Made by a program: the position numbers and the translations under genes. 64,000 bases of DNA from Belnapia rosea (lineage in GTDB: Bacteria > Pseudomonadota > Alphaproteobacteria > Acetobacterales > Acetobacteraceae): contig NZ_FMZX01000012.1 in NCBI RefSeq assembly GCF_900101615.1, positions 1 to 64,000 on the forward strand, written 5' to 3'. How positions within the stretch are numbered: the stretch's first letter is position 1; each line of letters begins with the position of its first letter. Under the pieces are notes generated by a model, which was not told the origin of the DNA, did no database searches, and saw only the letters and a list, made by a program, of their open reading frames with translations. Positions 31,576 through 40,247 of the stretch are shown piece after piece.

Positions 31576-33573
31576 TCAGCGGCCCTCCAGCCAGGCCACC
31601 AGCGCCAGCAGCCCGACCAGCGTGGCGAAGACGAGCGACAGCGAGCCACGGATGGTGAGGCTGCGAAGGCGCTCGACCTGGGCCGCCACGGCGTCACGTA
31701 TCCGGGCCGCGGGCGTCAGCGGCGCCATCCCGATGCGATCCTCGAAGCCGGCTTCCAGCCGCGCCGGACGCGGGTCGCCCGGAGGCGGCAACGTCACCCT
31801 CTCCCGCGCCGCGAGCAGCGTGCCACCGAGCATCCGCCGCAGCGGCTGCGCCATGCCGGCCGCCGAGGGCTGGCTCAGCGGGTCGCCGAAAATCAGCTCC
31901 GCCGGCGGGTCGATGAAGCCGCCATTCCAGACCGGGCCACGGTCGGCGATGGCGGGCGAGCGCCACCGCACCACGGCCCAGAGCAGCATCAGCGCGAGGC
32001 CGATCAGCAGCGCCACGGCAAGCGGCGCATAGGTCGAATGCCCCTCGCCCGCGCCGAGCGCCAGCCCGATCACCGGCGGCCTGACCATCGGCCCGACCAG
32101 CTGCCGGATGCCCTCCCCGGCCAGTTCCAGCGCCAGGGCCGGGAACAGGCCGAGCAGCACGGTCAGCCCGGCCGGCAGCAGCATCGCCACGACCTGCAAC
32201 CGCCCCATCTCCCGGGCCCCGGCCCCGCGCGGGCTGCGTGGGCGGCCGAGGAAGACGAGGCCGAAGAAACGGAGCATCGCCGCCGCGGCCAACGCCACGG
32301 CCATGGCCGCCAGGGCCAGCGCGGCGGCGGCGGCCATCTGCAGGCCGATCTCGCCCAGCCGCCAGCCGGCCAGCAGGGACTGCAGCAACAGCCATTCGCT
32401 GGCGAAACCCGAGAGCGGCGGGAGGCCCGCAGCCGCGCCCAACCCGATCGCCGCCGCCAGCGCGGTCCGCGGCATGGCATGGATCAACCCGCCCAGCCGG
32501 TCGAGCCGCCGGCTGCCCGCCGCGTGCTGGATCGCGCCGGCGACGAGGAAGAGCAGCGTCTTGAACAACCCGTGCGCCATGGCATGCAGCAGCGCCGCCC
32601 CGGCCGCCAGCGCCGCCATCGCCCCGAGATCAGCGCCGCGGAAGAGCAGCGCGAGGCCGAGCCCCACCACCACCAGCCCGACATTCTCGATCGTCGAGCA
32701 GGCCAGCAGCACCTTCGTATCCTCCTCGAGATTGGCCCGCAGCGCACCGAGCACGGCCGAGGCTACCCCGAGGACCAGCAGCGGCAGCCCCCACCACCCC
32801 GGCTGAACCGGCCCGCAGAGGTCGAGCAGCAGCCGTGCCATGACGTAGAGCGCCACCTTGGTCATCGCCCCCGACATCAGCGCCGAAACATGGCTCGGCG
32901 CCGCCGGATGGGCGAGCGGCAGCCAGGCATGCAACGGGACGAGACCGGCCTTGGCCCCGGCACCGACCAGCCCGAGCGCCAGCACGGCGACGGCCCGCCA
33001 GCCCTCCGGTGGCGCTGCCCGGATCGCGGCGAAATCCATCGCCCCCAGCAGGCCGAAGCAGGGCAGCAGGCAGGCAGCCGCCAGGGCCGCGACGATCAGG
33101 TAGAGGCGAGCCGCCGCCCGGTTCCCTGCCTCGCGGTGATCGAGCGCCACCAGTGCCCAGGAGGCGAGCGACATCGCCTCGAAACCCAGCAACAGGGTGA
33201 AGCCATCCGCGGCCAGCAGGGCGAGCGCCATTGCGCCGAGGAAGATCGGCCAGGCGACCAGCCCACGCGGCGCCCCACCCAGCGCGAAGAGCGACGTCGC
33301 CACCCCCGCGAGGCCGAGCAGCAGCAGGAACCAGGCCGAGAGCCCGTCCATTGCCAGGGACATTCCGGCCCAGGCCGGGCCGAAGGGCAGCCGGAGAGGC
33401 TCCTCCGGCAGGCCGAAGGCCATCCCCCCCAGGGCGGCCAGCGCGAAGCCCGCCGAGACCACACAGCATCCGCCATGCACGATCCGTCCCGCCAGCCGGT
33501 GCCCGGCGAGCGGCAGGGCGGCAAGAGCGAGCAGGCCCAGCAGGGCCAGGCCGAGGGCGAGCGCCGTCAGCAC
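31576..33573 (-). CDS. hyfB: HyfB/NuoL-like proton-translocating antiporter subunit
   Basis: First gene of the operon, 665 residues. About 14 core helices and a C-terminal extension with a final helix. Key charged residues are E132 (GFEAMSL), K208 (GAGAKAGLVPLHAWLP), H227 (APSHVSALMSG) and K239 (TKVALY). WNGGF and the basic tail are seen in HyfB proteins. The start is a GTG without a clear ribosome site, so translation may begin slightly elsewhere. Upstream lies a 190-base gap to the divergent TRAP operon, which must hold both promoters. Confidence 0.9.
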   Translation of the reverse strand: MLTALALGLALLGLLALAALPLAGHRLAGRIVHGGCCVVSAGFALAALGGMAFGLPEEPLRLPFGPAWAGMSLAMDGLSAWFLLLLGLAGVATSLFALGGAPRGLVAWPIFLGAMALALLAADGFTLLLGFEAMSLASWALVALDHREAGNRAAARLYLIVAALAAACLLPCFGLLGAMDFAAIRAAPPEGWRAVAVLALGLVGAGAKAGLVPLHAWLPLAHPAAPSHVSALMSGAMTKVALYVMARLLLDLCGPVQPGWWGLPLLVLGVASAVLGALRANLEEDTKVLLACSTIENVGLVVVGLGLALLFRGADLGAMAALAAGAALLHAMAHGLFKTLLFLVAGAIQHAAGSRRLDRLGGLIHAMPRTALAAAIGLGAAAGLPPLSGFASEWLLLQSLLAGWRLGEIGLQMAAAAALALAAMAVALAAAAMLRFFGLVFLGRPRSPRGAGAREMGRLQVVAMLLPAGLTVLLGLFPALALELAGEGIRQLVGPMVRPPVIGLALGAGEGHSTYAPLAVALLIGLALMLLWAVVRWRSPAIADRGPVWNGGFIDPPAELIFGDPLSQPSAAGMAQPLRRMLGGTLLAARERVTLPPPGDPRPARLEAGFEDRIGMAPLTPAARIRDAVAAQVERLRSLTIRGSLSLVFATLVGLLALVAWLEGR

Positions 33574-33761
33574 GGAGGGCAGGGCGAGGCTTGCACGGCC
33601 GGCACTCTAGCCTGCCCTCGCGACCGGCGCGAAGGGCCGTTTCGGCGCTGCGGGGACATCATATGGCAAAACACTCACTTAACTTCTGCGCAATGACAGG
33701 ATAGGGAAAGCGTCCGAGCGCCGAAGGCGCCGCGTGATTCGTCCGGGGGACAGGATTGACC
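33574..33761. promoter_or_regulatory. Divergent intergenic region between Ehr-type operon and TRAP operon
   Basis: A 188-base gap between divergent genes. The middle (about 33655-33705) is AT-richer, including CATCATATGGCAAAACACTCACTTAACTTC, and is the likely promoter area. I could not assign convincing -35/-10 pairs. GGATTGACC just before ATG 33762 contains the ribosome site of dctP. Confidence 0.35.
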
Positions 33762-34865
33762 ATGGATCGTCGAGGGTTGTTCGCCGGCGCCGCCGCGGCC
33801 GGCACGCTGGCCTTGGCCACACCGGCCGTCGCCCAGGGCGCCTTGCCCGAGGTGCGCTGGCGTTGCGCCTCATCCTTCCCGAAATCGCTCGACACCATCT
33901 ATGGCGCCGGCGAGCACGTTGCGAAGCGCGTTGCGGCGCTGACCGACGGCAAGTTCCAGATCCGCGTTTTCGCCGCCGGCGAACTGGTCCCTGGCCTCGC
34001 GGTGGCCGATGCGGTGCAGACCGGCACGGTCGAATGCGCGCATACCGCGAGCTACTACTTCGTCGGAAAAGACCCGACCTTCGCCTTTGACGGCGCCGTG
34101 CCCTTCGGCCTCAACATGCGGCAGAACAATGCCTGGCTGCAGGCTGGCGGCGGCCGCGAGATGCTGCGCGAGTTCTTCAACGGCTACAACATGGTCTCCA
34201 TCCCGGCGGGCAATACCGGCGCGCAGATGGGCGGCTGGTTCCGCAAGGAGATCAAGACCGTCCAGGATCTCTCCGGCCTGAAGTTCCGCGTCGGCGGCTT
34301 CGCCGGCAACGTGCTGCAGAAGCTCGGCGTGGTGCCGCAGCAGATCGCCGGCGGCGACATCTACCCGGCGCTCGAGAAGGGCACCATCGATGCCGCCGAG
34401 TGGATCGGCCCCTATGACGACGAGAAGCTCGGCTTCAACCGCGTCGCGCCCTTCTACTACTACCCGGGCTGGTGGGAGGGTTCGCTCAACCTCTCCTTCT
34501 ACATCGCCCGCGCGAAGTATGAGGAGCTGCCGCAGGTCTACAAGGACGTCCTCGAGAGTGCCTGCCGCGACAGCACCATCGAGACCATGGCGAAATACGA
34601 CGTGCAGAACCCGCAGGCGCTGCGCCGCCTGATCGCGGCCGGCACGCAGCTTCGCGCTTTCCCGCGCGAGGTGATGCAGGCCTGCTACAAGGCGTCCTTC
34701 GAGCTCTATGACGAGACCGCGGCGAAGAACGCGGCCTTCAAGAAGGTCTACGACCACTGGCGCGCCTTCCGCGATTCCCAGTACCAGTGGTTCCGGGTGG
34801 CCGAGAGCGGCTTTGACAATTTCGGCTACTTCATGCAGGCGCAGGAACAGCAACAGCGTCGCTGA
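33762..34865 (+). CDS. TRAP transporter substrate-binding protein, DctP family
   Basis: Periplasmic solute receptor of 367 residues. The N-terminus MDRRGLFAGAAAAGTLALATPAVAQ carries an Arg-Arg pair and an AxA cleavage site, suggesting Tat or Sec export. The fold is recognised by WRCASSFPKSLDTIYGAGE, the substrate arginine region LSGLKFRVGGFAGNVLQKLG and GTIDAAEWIGPYDDEKLGF. Those features place it with DctP receptors for carboxylates, often keto or hydroxy acids. An AGGA lies six bases before ATG 33762. It is the first gene of a dctPQM operon. Confidence 0.93.
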   Translation: MDRRGLFAGAAAAGTLALATPAVAQGALPEVRWRCASSFPKSLDTIYGAGEHVAKRVAALTDGKFQIRVFAAGELVPGLAVADAVQTGTVECAHTASYYFVGKDPTFAFDGAVPFGLNMRQNNAWLQAGGGREMLREFFNGYNMVSIPAGNTGAQMGGWFRKEIKTVQDLSGLKFRVGGFAGNVLQKLGVVPQQIAGGDIYPALEKGTIDAAEWIGPYDDEKLGFNRVAPFYYYPGWWEGSLNLSFYIARAKYEELPQVYKDVLESACRDSTIETMAKYDVQNPQALRRLIAAGTQLRAFPREVMQACYKASFELYDETAAKNAAFKKVYDHWRAFRDSQYQWFRVAESGFDNFGYFMQAQEQQQRR

Positions 34866-34886
34866 TACGCCCGGAGAGAGGCAAGA

Positions 34887-35435
34887 ATGGGTCCACTGCT
34901 CGCCTTCAGCCGAGGCGTCGACAAGCTGAACACCGCCGTCGGCAAGCTGGCCGACTGGGCGGTGCTGCTCGCCTGCCTGATCAGCGCCGGCAATGCCTTC
35001 GTGCGCTATGGCGTCTCCTACAGCTCGAATGCGTGGCTGGAGGTGCAATGGTACCTGTTCGGCGCCATCGTCCTGCTCGGTGCGTCCTATACGCTGTTCC
35101 GCAACGAGCATGTCCGGGTGGACCTGCTCTACGGCAATGTCTCGGAGCGCACCCGGCTCTGGATCGACGTGTTCGGCTTCATCGTCTTCATGCTGCCAGC
35201 CGTGATGCTGCTCGCCTGGATGACCTGGCCCTTCTTCCTCGACAGCTGGGTGCGGGACGAGGGCAGCCCGAATGCCGGCGGGCTGATCCGCTGGCCGGTG
35301 AAGCTGCTGCTGCCGATCGGCTTCTTCCTGCTGACGCTGCAGGGCTTCTCGGAGCTCATCAAGCGCATCGCGCTGCTGCGGGGCATCCGCCCGGCCGCCG
35401 AGGTGGTGGTCGAGTACCACCGCCCGGATCAATGA
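34887..35435 (+). CDS. TRAP transporter small permease, DctQ family
   Basis: Membrane subunit of 182 residues with four predicted helices (about 23-45, 56-75, 98-120, 145-165). DctQ traits are LEVQWYLFGAIVLLGASYTLFRNEHVRVDLLY and the C-terminal LPIGFFLLTLQGFSELIKRI. It joins the large permease and receptor for sodium-driven uptake. GGAGAGAGG lies ahead of its ATG. It sits between dctP and dctM at short spacing. Confidence 0.92.
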   Translation: MGPLLAFSRGVDKLNTAVGKLADWAVLLACLISAGNAFVRYGVSYSSNAWLEVQWYLFGAIVLLGASYTLFRNEHVRVDLLYGNVSERTRLWIDVFGFIVFMLPAVMLLAWMTWPFFLDSWVRDEGSPNAGGLIRWPVKLLLPIGFFLLTLQGFSELIKRIALLRGIRPAAEVVVEYHRPDQ

Positions 35436-35466
35436 CCCCCGTTCCCCGGAAGGCACGCCTCCCCCG

Positions 35467-36882
35467 ATGACCATCGACATGGACGTGATGGCCCCGCTGA
35501 TGTTCGGCGGGCTGGTCGTCTTCCTGCTGATCGGCTTCCCGGTCGCCTTCAGCCTTGCCGCGGTCGGGCTGTTCTTCGGCTTCGTGTCGATCGAGCTCGG
35601 CTTCTTCACCTCGGCCTATCTCGGCAACCTGCCGCTGCGGGTCTTCGGGATCGTGCAGAACGACCTGCTGCTCTCGATCCCCTTCTTCACCCTGATGGGC
35701 GCCATCCTCGAGCGATGCGGACTTGCCGAGGATCTGCTGGAGGGGACCGGCCAGCTCTTCGGCAAGGTGCCGGGCGGCCTCGCCTATGCCGTCATCCTGG
35801 TCGGCGCGGTGCTTGGCGCCATCACCGGCACGGTCGCCGCCTCGGTCATCGCGATGGGCATGATCTCGCTGCCCATCATGATGAAATATGGCTACGACAT
35901 GCGGATCGCCACCGGCGTGATCGCGGCATCCGGCACCATCACGCAGGTCATCCCGCCCAGCCTCGTGCTGATCGTCCTTGGCGACCAGCTCGGCAAGTCG
36001 GTCGGCGACATGTATGCCGGCGCGATCGGGCCCTCGATCCTGCAGGTCCTGCTCTTCATTCTCTTCATCGCCGGCGTCAGCATCTTCGCACCCCACAAGG
36101 TGCCACCGCTGCCCGACGAGGCACTGACCCAGCGCGGCTGGCCGCTGATCTGGCGCGTGGCGAAGGGCATGGTGCCCTCGATCGTGCTGATCTTCCTCGT
36201 CCTCGGCACCATCTTCCTCGGCCTTGCCACCCCGACCGAGGCGGGCGCCATGGGCGCGGTCGGCGCCATCGGCCTTGCCTGGGCCAATGGCCGCTACTCC
36301 TGGACCCTGCTGCGCCAGGCGATGGAAAACACCATGCGGATCACCGCCATGGTGATCTTCATCCTGGTGGGCGCGACAGTCTTCAGCCTCGTCTTCCAGG
36401 GCGTCGACGGGTCGCTCTGGATCGAGCACATGCTGATGAAGCTGCCGGGCGGTGCCACCGGCTTCCTCATCGCGGTCAACATCTTCATCTTCTTCCTGGC
36501 CTTCTTCCTCGACTTCTTCGAGATCGCCTTCATCGTCATCCCGCTGCTGGCGCCGGTTGCGGCCAAGCTCGGCATCGATCTCGTCTGGTTCGGCGTGCTG
36601 ATCTGCGTGAACATGCAGACGAGCTTCATGCACCCGCCCTTCGGCTTCGCCCTCTTCTACCTCCGCGGCATCGCGCCGAAGGAGGTGAGGAGCAGCGACA
36701 TCTACTGGGGTGCCATCCCCTGGGTCATCCTGCAGCTGGTGCTGGTTGCCATCGTCATCTTCTGGCCGGAAAGCGTGACCTACTGGATCGACAGAGGCAC
36801 GGGCGTGGACCCGAGCACGGTGCGCATCGAGGTGCCGCTGCCCGACCTTCCGGAGGATGACGCACCTCCGATCTTCAAGTAG
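35467..36882 (+). CDS. TRAP transporter large permease, DctM family
   Basis: Sodium-coupled transport subunit, 471 residues, about 12 helices. Typical DctM elements are FLLIGFPVAFSLAAVGLFFGF, PFFTLMGAILERCGLAEDLL, GTVAASVIAMGMISLPIMMKYGYD, ASGTITQVIPPSLVLIVLGDQ, and TPTEAGAMGAVGAI. The longer loop before the last helices and the extended C-terminus are normal for this subfamily. The gene ends 11 bases before a strong terminator, so the operon is dctP-dctQ-dctM only. Substrate is not determinable; an amidase lies next door but is on the other strand. Confidence 0.94.
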   Translation: MTIDMDVMAPLMFGGLVVFLLIGFPVAFSLAAVGLFFGFVSIELGFFTSAYLGNLPLRVFGIVQNDLLLSIPFFTLMGAILERCGLAEDLLEGTGQLFGKVPGGLAYAVILVGAVLGAITGTVAASVIAMGMISLPIMMKYGYDMRIATGVIAASGTITQVIPPSLVLIVLGDQLGKSVGDMYAGAIGPSILQVLLFILFIAGVSIFAPHKVPPLPDEALTQRGWPLIWRVAKGMVPSIVLIFLVLGTIFLGLATPTEAGAMGAVGAIGLAWANGRYSWTLLRQAMENTMRITAMVIFILVGATVFSLVFQGVDGSLWIEHMLMKLPGGATGFLIAVNIFIFFLAFFLDFFEIAFIVIPLLAPVAAKLGIDLVWFGVLICVNMQTSFMHPPFGFALFYLRGIAPKEVRSSDIYWGAIPWVILQLVLVAIVIFWPESVTYWIDRGTGVDPSTVRIEVPLPDLPEDDAPPIFK

Positions 36883-36893
36883 CGCTGCCATGG

Positions 36894-36927
36894 ATGGCCG
36901 GGCCCCTGCCCGGCCATCGTTGTTTCT
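36894..36927 (+). terminator. Rho-independent terminator after TRAP operon
   Basis: A perfect 10-bp stem ATGGCCGGGC/GCCCGGCCAT (36894-36903 with 36908-36917), loop CCCT, then T-rich CGTTGTTTCT. It begins 12 bases after the dctM stop and also separates it from the convergent amidase gene ending at 36931. Confidence 0.88.
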
Positions 36928-36930
36928 GGC

Positions 36931-38343
36931 CTACCCGACAGGCGTCGCCATGGGGCAGGCCGCCTCCACCACCTCCGCCGCATCGAGCGCCAGATCCTCC
37001 CGCCAGCGCGGCGCGATGATCTGCACCCCCATCGGCAGCCCCTCCGCCGTCAGCCCCGTCGGCACGGAGACGCTCGGCAGGCCGAGCAGGGGCGTCGCCA
37101 GCAGTGGCTGCTGCGCCCGATAGACTGAATCGAAGCCCTGCTGCCCCGCGACATCCAGCCCCTGAGGGAAAGGCGGCTCTCCGGAGACCGGGCAGAGCAC
37201 CAGCGGTACCTTCGCCATGAAGCGCGCCCAGTCCCGCTGCCGCGTCGTGCGGCGCGCCAGCAGGCGCAGATGCCCCTCAAGGTCGTTCGGCGGGCAATGG
37301 GCGAGCATGTAGCGATAGGTGTCCTGCGCCCCGGCATCGCCATGCCGCTCGAAGATCTCGGCCATGAAGAGCCGCGCCTCGCCATGGGCCAGCGCATCCC
37401 AGTCGCGCGCTGTCCCAGCGAAATCGGGCGGTTCACGTTCCTCGACGGCATAGCCTGCGGCCTCCAGGATGCGCCCGGCCCGCCGCACCGCCTCCGCCAC
37501 CTCCGGATGCACGCCCGTCCCCGCCGGATCGACCGAGAGCGCGACGCGGATCGGCCGCTCCATCGGCGCGCCCTCCAGCGGCGCCGGCATCCACCAGGGG
37601 TCCCGCGCATCGCCCCGCGCCATGGCGGCCAGCGCGATGCGCAGATCGGCAACGCGGCGTGCCAGCGGGCCCTGGGTCGACATCAGCTGGCCGGAGAGCG
37701 GCCGCTCCGCCGCCATGGTGGGGTTGAAGGCCGGCACGCGGCCGAAGCTCGGGCGGATGCCGGCGATCCCGCAGGCATAGGCCGGGTAGCGCACGCTGCC
37801 GCCGAGGTCGTTGCCATGGGCAATGGGCCCGATCCCCGCCGCGCAAGCCGCCGCCGCCCCGCCGGAGGAGCCGCCCGGCGTATGTCCATGGCTCCAGGGA
37901 TTCAGCGTCCGTCCATGCAGCGCATTCTCGGTGAACCAGCGCATGGAGAGCGCCGGCGTATTGGTCCGCCCGACGATGATTGCCCCGGCCGCCCGCAGAT
38001 TGGCGACCACCGCACTGTCCTCGGGCGCGATCAGGTCCCGCCAGGACGTGCTGCCATTGCTGGTCGGCAGGCCCTTCTGGTCGGCATTGATCTTGGTGGT
38101 GACCGGTACGCCATGCAGCGGGCCCACCGCCTCGCCGCGGGCGATGGCGGCATCCGCCGCCTCGGCCGCCGCCAGCGCCTCATCACCCAGCACGAGGACG
38201 ACGGCGTTGATCGATGGGTTGACTGCGGTGCAACGATCGAGCACGGAGCGCACCGCCTCCCTCGCCGAGATGGCGCGGAGGCGGATGGCCCGTGCCAGGT
38301 CGGTGGCGTCCCAGCGCCAGAGCTCGGTCGGAAGATGCTGCAT
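36931..38343 (-). CDS. Amidase-signature family amidase
   Basis: Serine hydrolase of 470 residues that cleaves amide bonds. The Ser-cisSer-Lys triad is K84 (PVTTKINADQKG), S159 (TPGGSSGG) and S183 (GNDLGGSVRYPA), with the 24-residue spacing between serines usual for the family. There is no signal peptide, so it is cytoplasmic. ATG 38343 is preferred over ATG 38358 because a GGGGAT lies upstream, but both are possible. It is convergent with the TRAP operon and divergent from a small ORF. Substrate unknown. Confidence 0.92.
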   Translation of the reverse strand: MQHLPTELWRWDATDLARAIRLRAISAREAVRSVLDRCTAVNPSINAVVLVLGDEALAAAEAADAAIARGEAVGPLHGVPVTTKINADQKGLPTSNGSTSWRDLIAPEDSAVVANLRAAGAIIVGRTNTPALSMRWFTENALHGRTLNPWSHGHTPGGSSGGAAAACAAGIGPIAHGNDLGGSVRYPAYACGIAGIRPSFGRVPAFNPTMAAERPLSGQLMSTQGPLARRVADLRIALAAMARGDARDPWWMPAPLEGAPMERPIRVALSVDPAGTGVHPEVAEAVRRAGRILEAAGYAVEEREPPDFAGTARDWDALAHGEARLFMAEIFERHGDAGAQDTYRYMLAHCPPNDLEGHLRLLARRTTRQRDWARFMAKVPLVLCPVSGEPPFPQGLDVAGQQGFDSVYRAQQPLLATPLLGLPSVSVPTGLTAEGLPMGVQIIAPRWREDLALDAAEVVEAACPMATPVG

Positions 38344-38461
38344 GGCCGCTATCCCCATGGCTGAAAGGCGGCATCATGCCGTGCCGGACGCTGCCGGACA
38401 CCAGGCTTTGTAGCCCGCCCCGCCGGCTGGTACGGCAAACTCGGGATGAACAGGGAGGATC

Positions 38462-38677
38462 ATGGCCATGGCCGACAGCTACATGCAGGACCGCGCCGAG
38501 GAGCTGGCCCAGCACCTCCGCCTCAACGACGGCAAGTCGGGCTATGTCGAGGCCACGGCGGATGGCTTCCGGGTCTATGTCCGCCGCAAATGGCCCGGCA
38601 AGCAGCTCGCCAGCTGGGACGGGCTGCCGATCGAGTGGCACGAGAATGTCGGCACCAACAAGGCTGCCAACCGCTGA
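38462..38677 (+). CDS. Small hypothetical protein (71 aa)
   Basis: Short soluble protein with a clear ribosome site, GGGAGG four bases before ATG 38462. The sequence has an acidic helical start (SYMQDRAEELAQHLRLNDG) followed by a likely beta-hairpin (SGYVEATADGFRVYVRRKW) and GLPIEWHENVGTNKAANR. Composition is unlike a GC-rich shadow frame. No homologous domain is recognised. It stands alone between the divergent amidase and the convergent dioxygenase, whose stop is six bases away. Confidence 0.65.
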   Translation: MAMADSYMQDRAEELAQHLRLNDGKSGYVEATADGFRVYVRRKWPGKQLASWDGLPIEWHENVGTNKAANR

Positions 38678-38683
38678 GGCAGC

Positions 38684-39418
38684 TCAGCCGCCGGCGCGCT
38701 TCCAGGTGATGACCAGCACATCCCGGCAGGAGGGCAGCGCCGGGTCCACCGGCTGCACCGGCGTCACGCCATGCATCACCCGCTGGTCGTCGATGAAGGC
38801 GGTGTCCAGGCGGTCGAGCAGGGTGAAGCGCGCCAGTTCCGTGCCGCCATCGTCGGTGATGAGCGTCTCGCCGCCGGCCAGGTTGGTCCGGGCCACCATG
38901 CCGATCAGCACGTAATCGACGCCGTCATGGTGCACGCCCTCGGGCGTTGGGAAGCCGGGCGCCCCGGCCGCGGCCTCGATGCGGAATTGATGCACCTCGA
39001 CGAACCAGTCCGCCCCCGGCGTTCCCGCATCGGCAACCGACCGGCCGAGATCGAGCAGCGCATTCAGCGCCGCTCCCCCTCCCACCGCGTCCTCCATTGG
39101 TGCAAACCAGCGCTCCACGCCGCCATTCAGGCTGTTGTGGACGACAGCCTGGAAATGCGCCCGGTGCGGGTTCCGCACATGGCCCGGCACCCCGGCACGG
39201 GCAGAGAAATTGGCATGCCGCCGCCGCCGGTAGCGGCCACCATCGGCCATGAAGCGGTCGGTCTCCAGCCGCTCCCAGCTCGCGGCAAAGGCGTCGAGTT
39301 CGGCAGGGGCGAGGCCGAGCCGCGCCTCCATGACCTCGCCTGGTATGCGTGCGAAGCCCTGCGCGGCCATCTCGGCCAGCAGCGGGTCCCCATCCTCTAT
39401 CCTCAGCGCCGCGCTCAT
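38684..39418 (-). CDS. 2OG-Fe dioxygenase family protein
   Basis: Protein of 244 residues resembling the 2OG-Fe(II) oxygenase family PF10014 (BsmA/IDO-like amino acid hydroxylases). The iron ligands are likely the HxD in GVHHDGVDYV (about 163-172) and the distal histidine in DQRVMHGVTPVQPVDP, with an arginine in PALPSCRDVLVITWKR near the end for 2-oxoglutarate. Its ATG overlaps the LutA-like stop by four bases, so the two are co-translated. Substrate may be a free amino acid, based on the family only. Confidence 0.85.
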   Translation of the reverse strand: MSAALRIEDGDPLLAEMAAQGFARIPGEVMEARLGLAPAELDAFAASWERLETDRFMADGGRYRRRRHANFSARAGVPGHVRNPHRAHFQAVVHNSLNGGVERWFAPMEDAVGGGAALNALLDLGRSVADAGTPGADWFVEVHQFRIEAAAGAPGFPTPEGVHHDGVDYVLIGMVARTNLAGGETLITDDGGTELARFTLLDRLDTAFIDDQRVMHGVTPVQPVDPALPSCRDVLVITWKRAGG

Positions 39419-40182
39419 GACACCTCACCGATCGCCGGGACATCATCGGTCCGCCCGGCCAGCACTTCCGCCACATGGCGCACCTTCACCGGCACGCCTT
39501 CCCGCTTCAGCCGTCCGGCCATGTTGAGCAGGCAGCCGAGATCGCCGGCGAGCAGGGTATCCGCCCCCGTCGCCGCGATGGATTTCGCCTTGTCGGCGAC
39601 CATGCGGGTCGAGATCTCCGGGTATTTCACGCAGAAGGTGCCGCCGAAGCCGCAGCAGATCTCGGCATCCGCCATCTCCTTCACCACCGTCCCCGGCATG
39701 GAGGAGAGGAGCTTGCGCGGCTGCGCCTTCACGCCGAGCTCGCGCAGCCCCGAGCAGCTGTCGTGATAGGTGACGATACCCTCGAAACGGGCCGCGACAC
39801 CCTCCATGCCCCGCACATCGGTCAGGAAGGAGATGAGCTCATGGGTCTTGGCGCCGAGCGCCTCCGCCTTGCCGCGATACTGCGGGTCATCGCCGAACAG
39901 GGCCGGGTAGTGATGGCCGATCATGCCGCCGCAGCTGCCGCTCGGGACGACGACATAGTCGTAGGGCAGGAACTCATCGATGACGGCGCGGGCGAGGTCC
40001 TTCGCGGTGGCGCGGTCGCCACTGTTATAGGCCGGCTGGCCGCAGCAGGTCTGGGCCCGTGGCACCTCCACCTGGCAACCAGCCTCCTCCAGTAGCGCAA
40101 TCGCGGAGAAGCCGATATTCGGCCGGTAGAGATCGACGAGGCAGGTGACGAAGAGCGCAACGCGCGGCCGGGTCTGGAGCAT
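39415..40182 (-). CDS. LutA/GlcF-like (Fe-S)-binding protein
   Basis: Cysteine-rich protein of 255 residues with two CCG domains. The motifs are ALFVTCLVDLYRP (11-23), AQTCCGQPAYNSG (44-56), YHDSCSGLREL (139-149) and EICCGFGGTFCVKYPEIS (174-191). This is the LutA/YkgE architecture of the L-lactate oxidation complex. No lutB or lutC follows; the next gene is a 2OG-Fe dioxygenase overlapping by four bases. It might be an orphan LutA or have been taken into another oxidation pathway. Confidence 0.9.
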   Translation of the reverse strand: MLQTRPRVALFVTCLVDLYRPNIGFSAIALLEEAGCQVEVPRAQTCCGQPAYNSGDRATAKDLARAVIDEFLPYDYVVVPSGSCGGMIGHHYPALFGDDPQYRGKAEALGAKTHELISFLTDVRGMEGVAARFEGIVTYHDSCSGLRELGVKAQPRKLLSSMPGTVVKEMADAEICCGFGGTFCVKYPEISTRMVADKAKSIAATGADTLLAGDLGCLLNMAGRLKREGVPVKVRHVAEVLAGRTDDVPAIGEVS

Positions 40183-40247
40183 ACCGGCAATCTAGGCGCG
40201 CGGCCCGTCTGGCGAAAGGACGCACATGCCGGAACTGTACTGCTCGC

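Noticed and set aside
30907-33696. 929-codon open frame on the plus strand across the HyfB/HyfC genes
   Set aside because: Gln/Arg/His-rich antisense shadow; the minus strand encodes clear membrane proteins.
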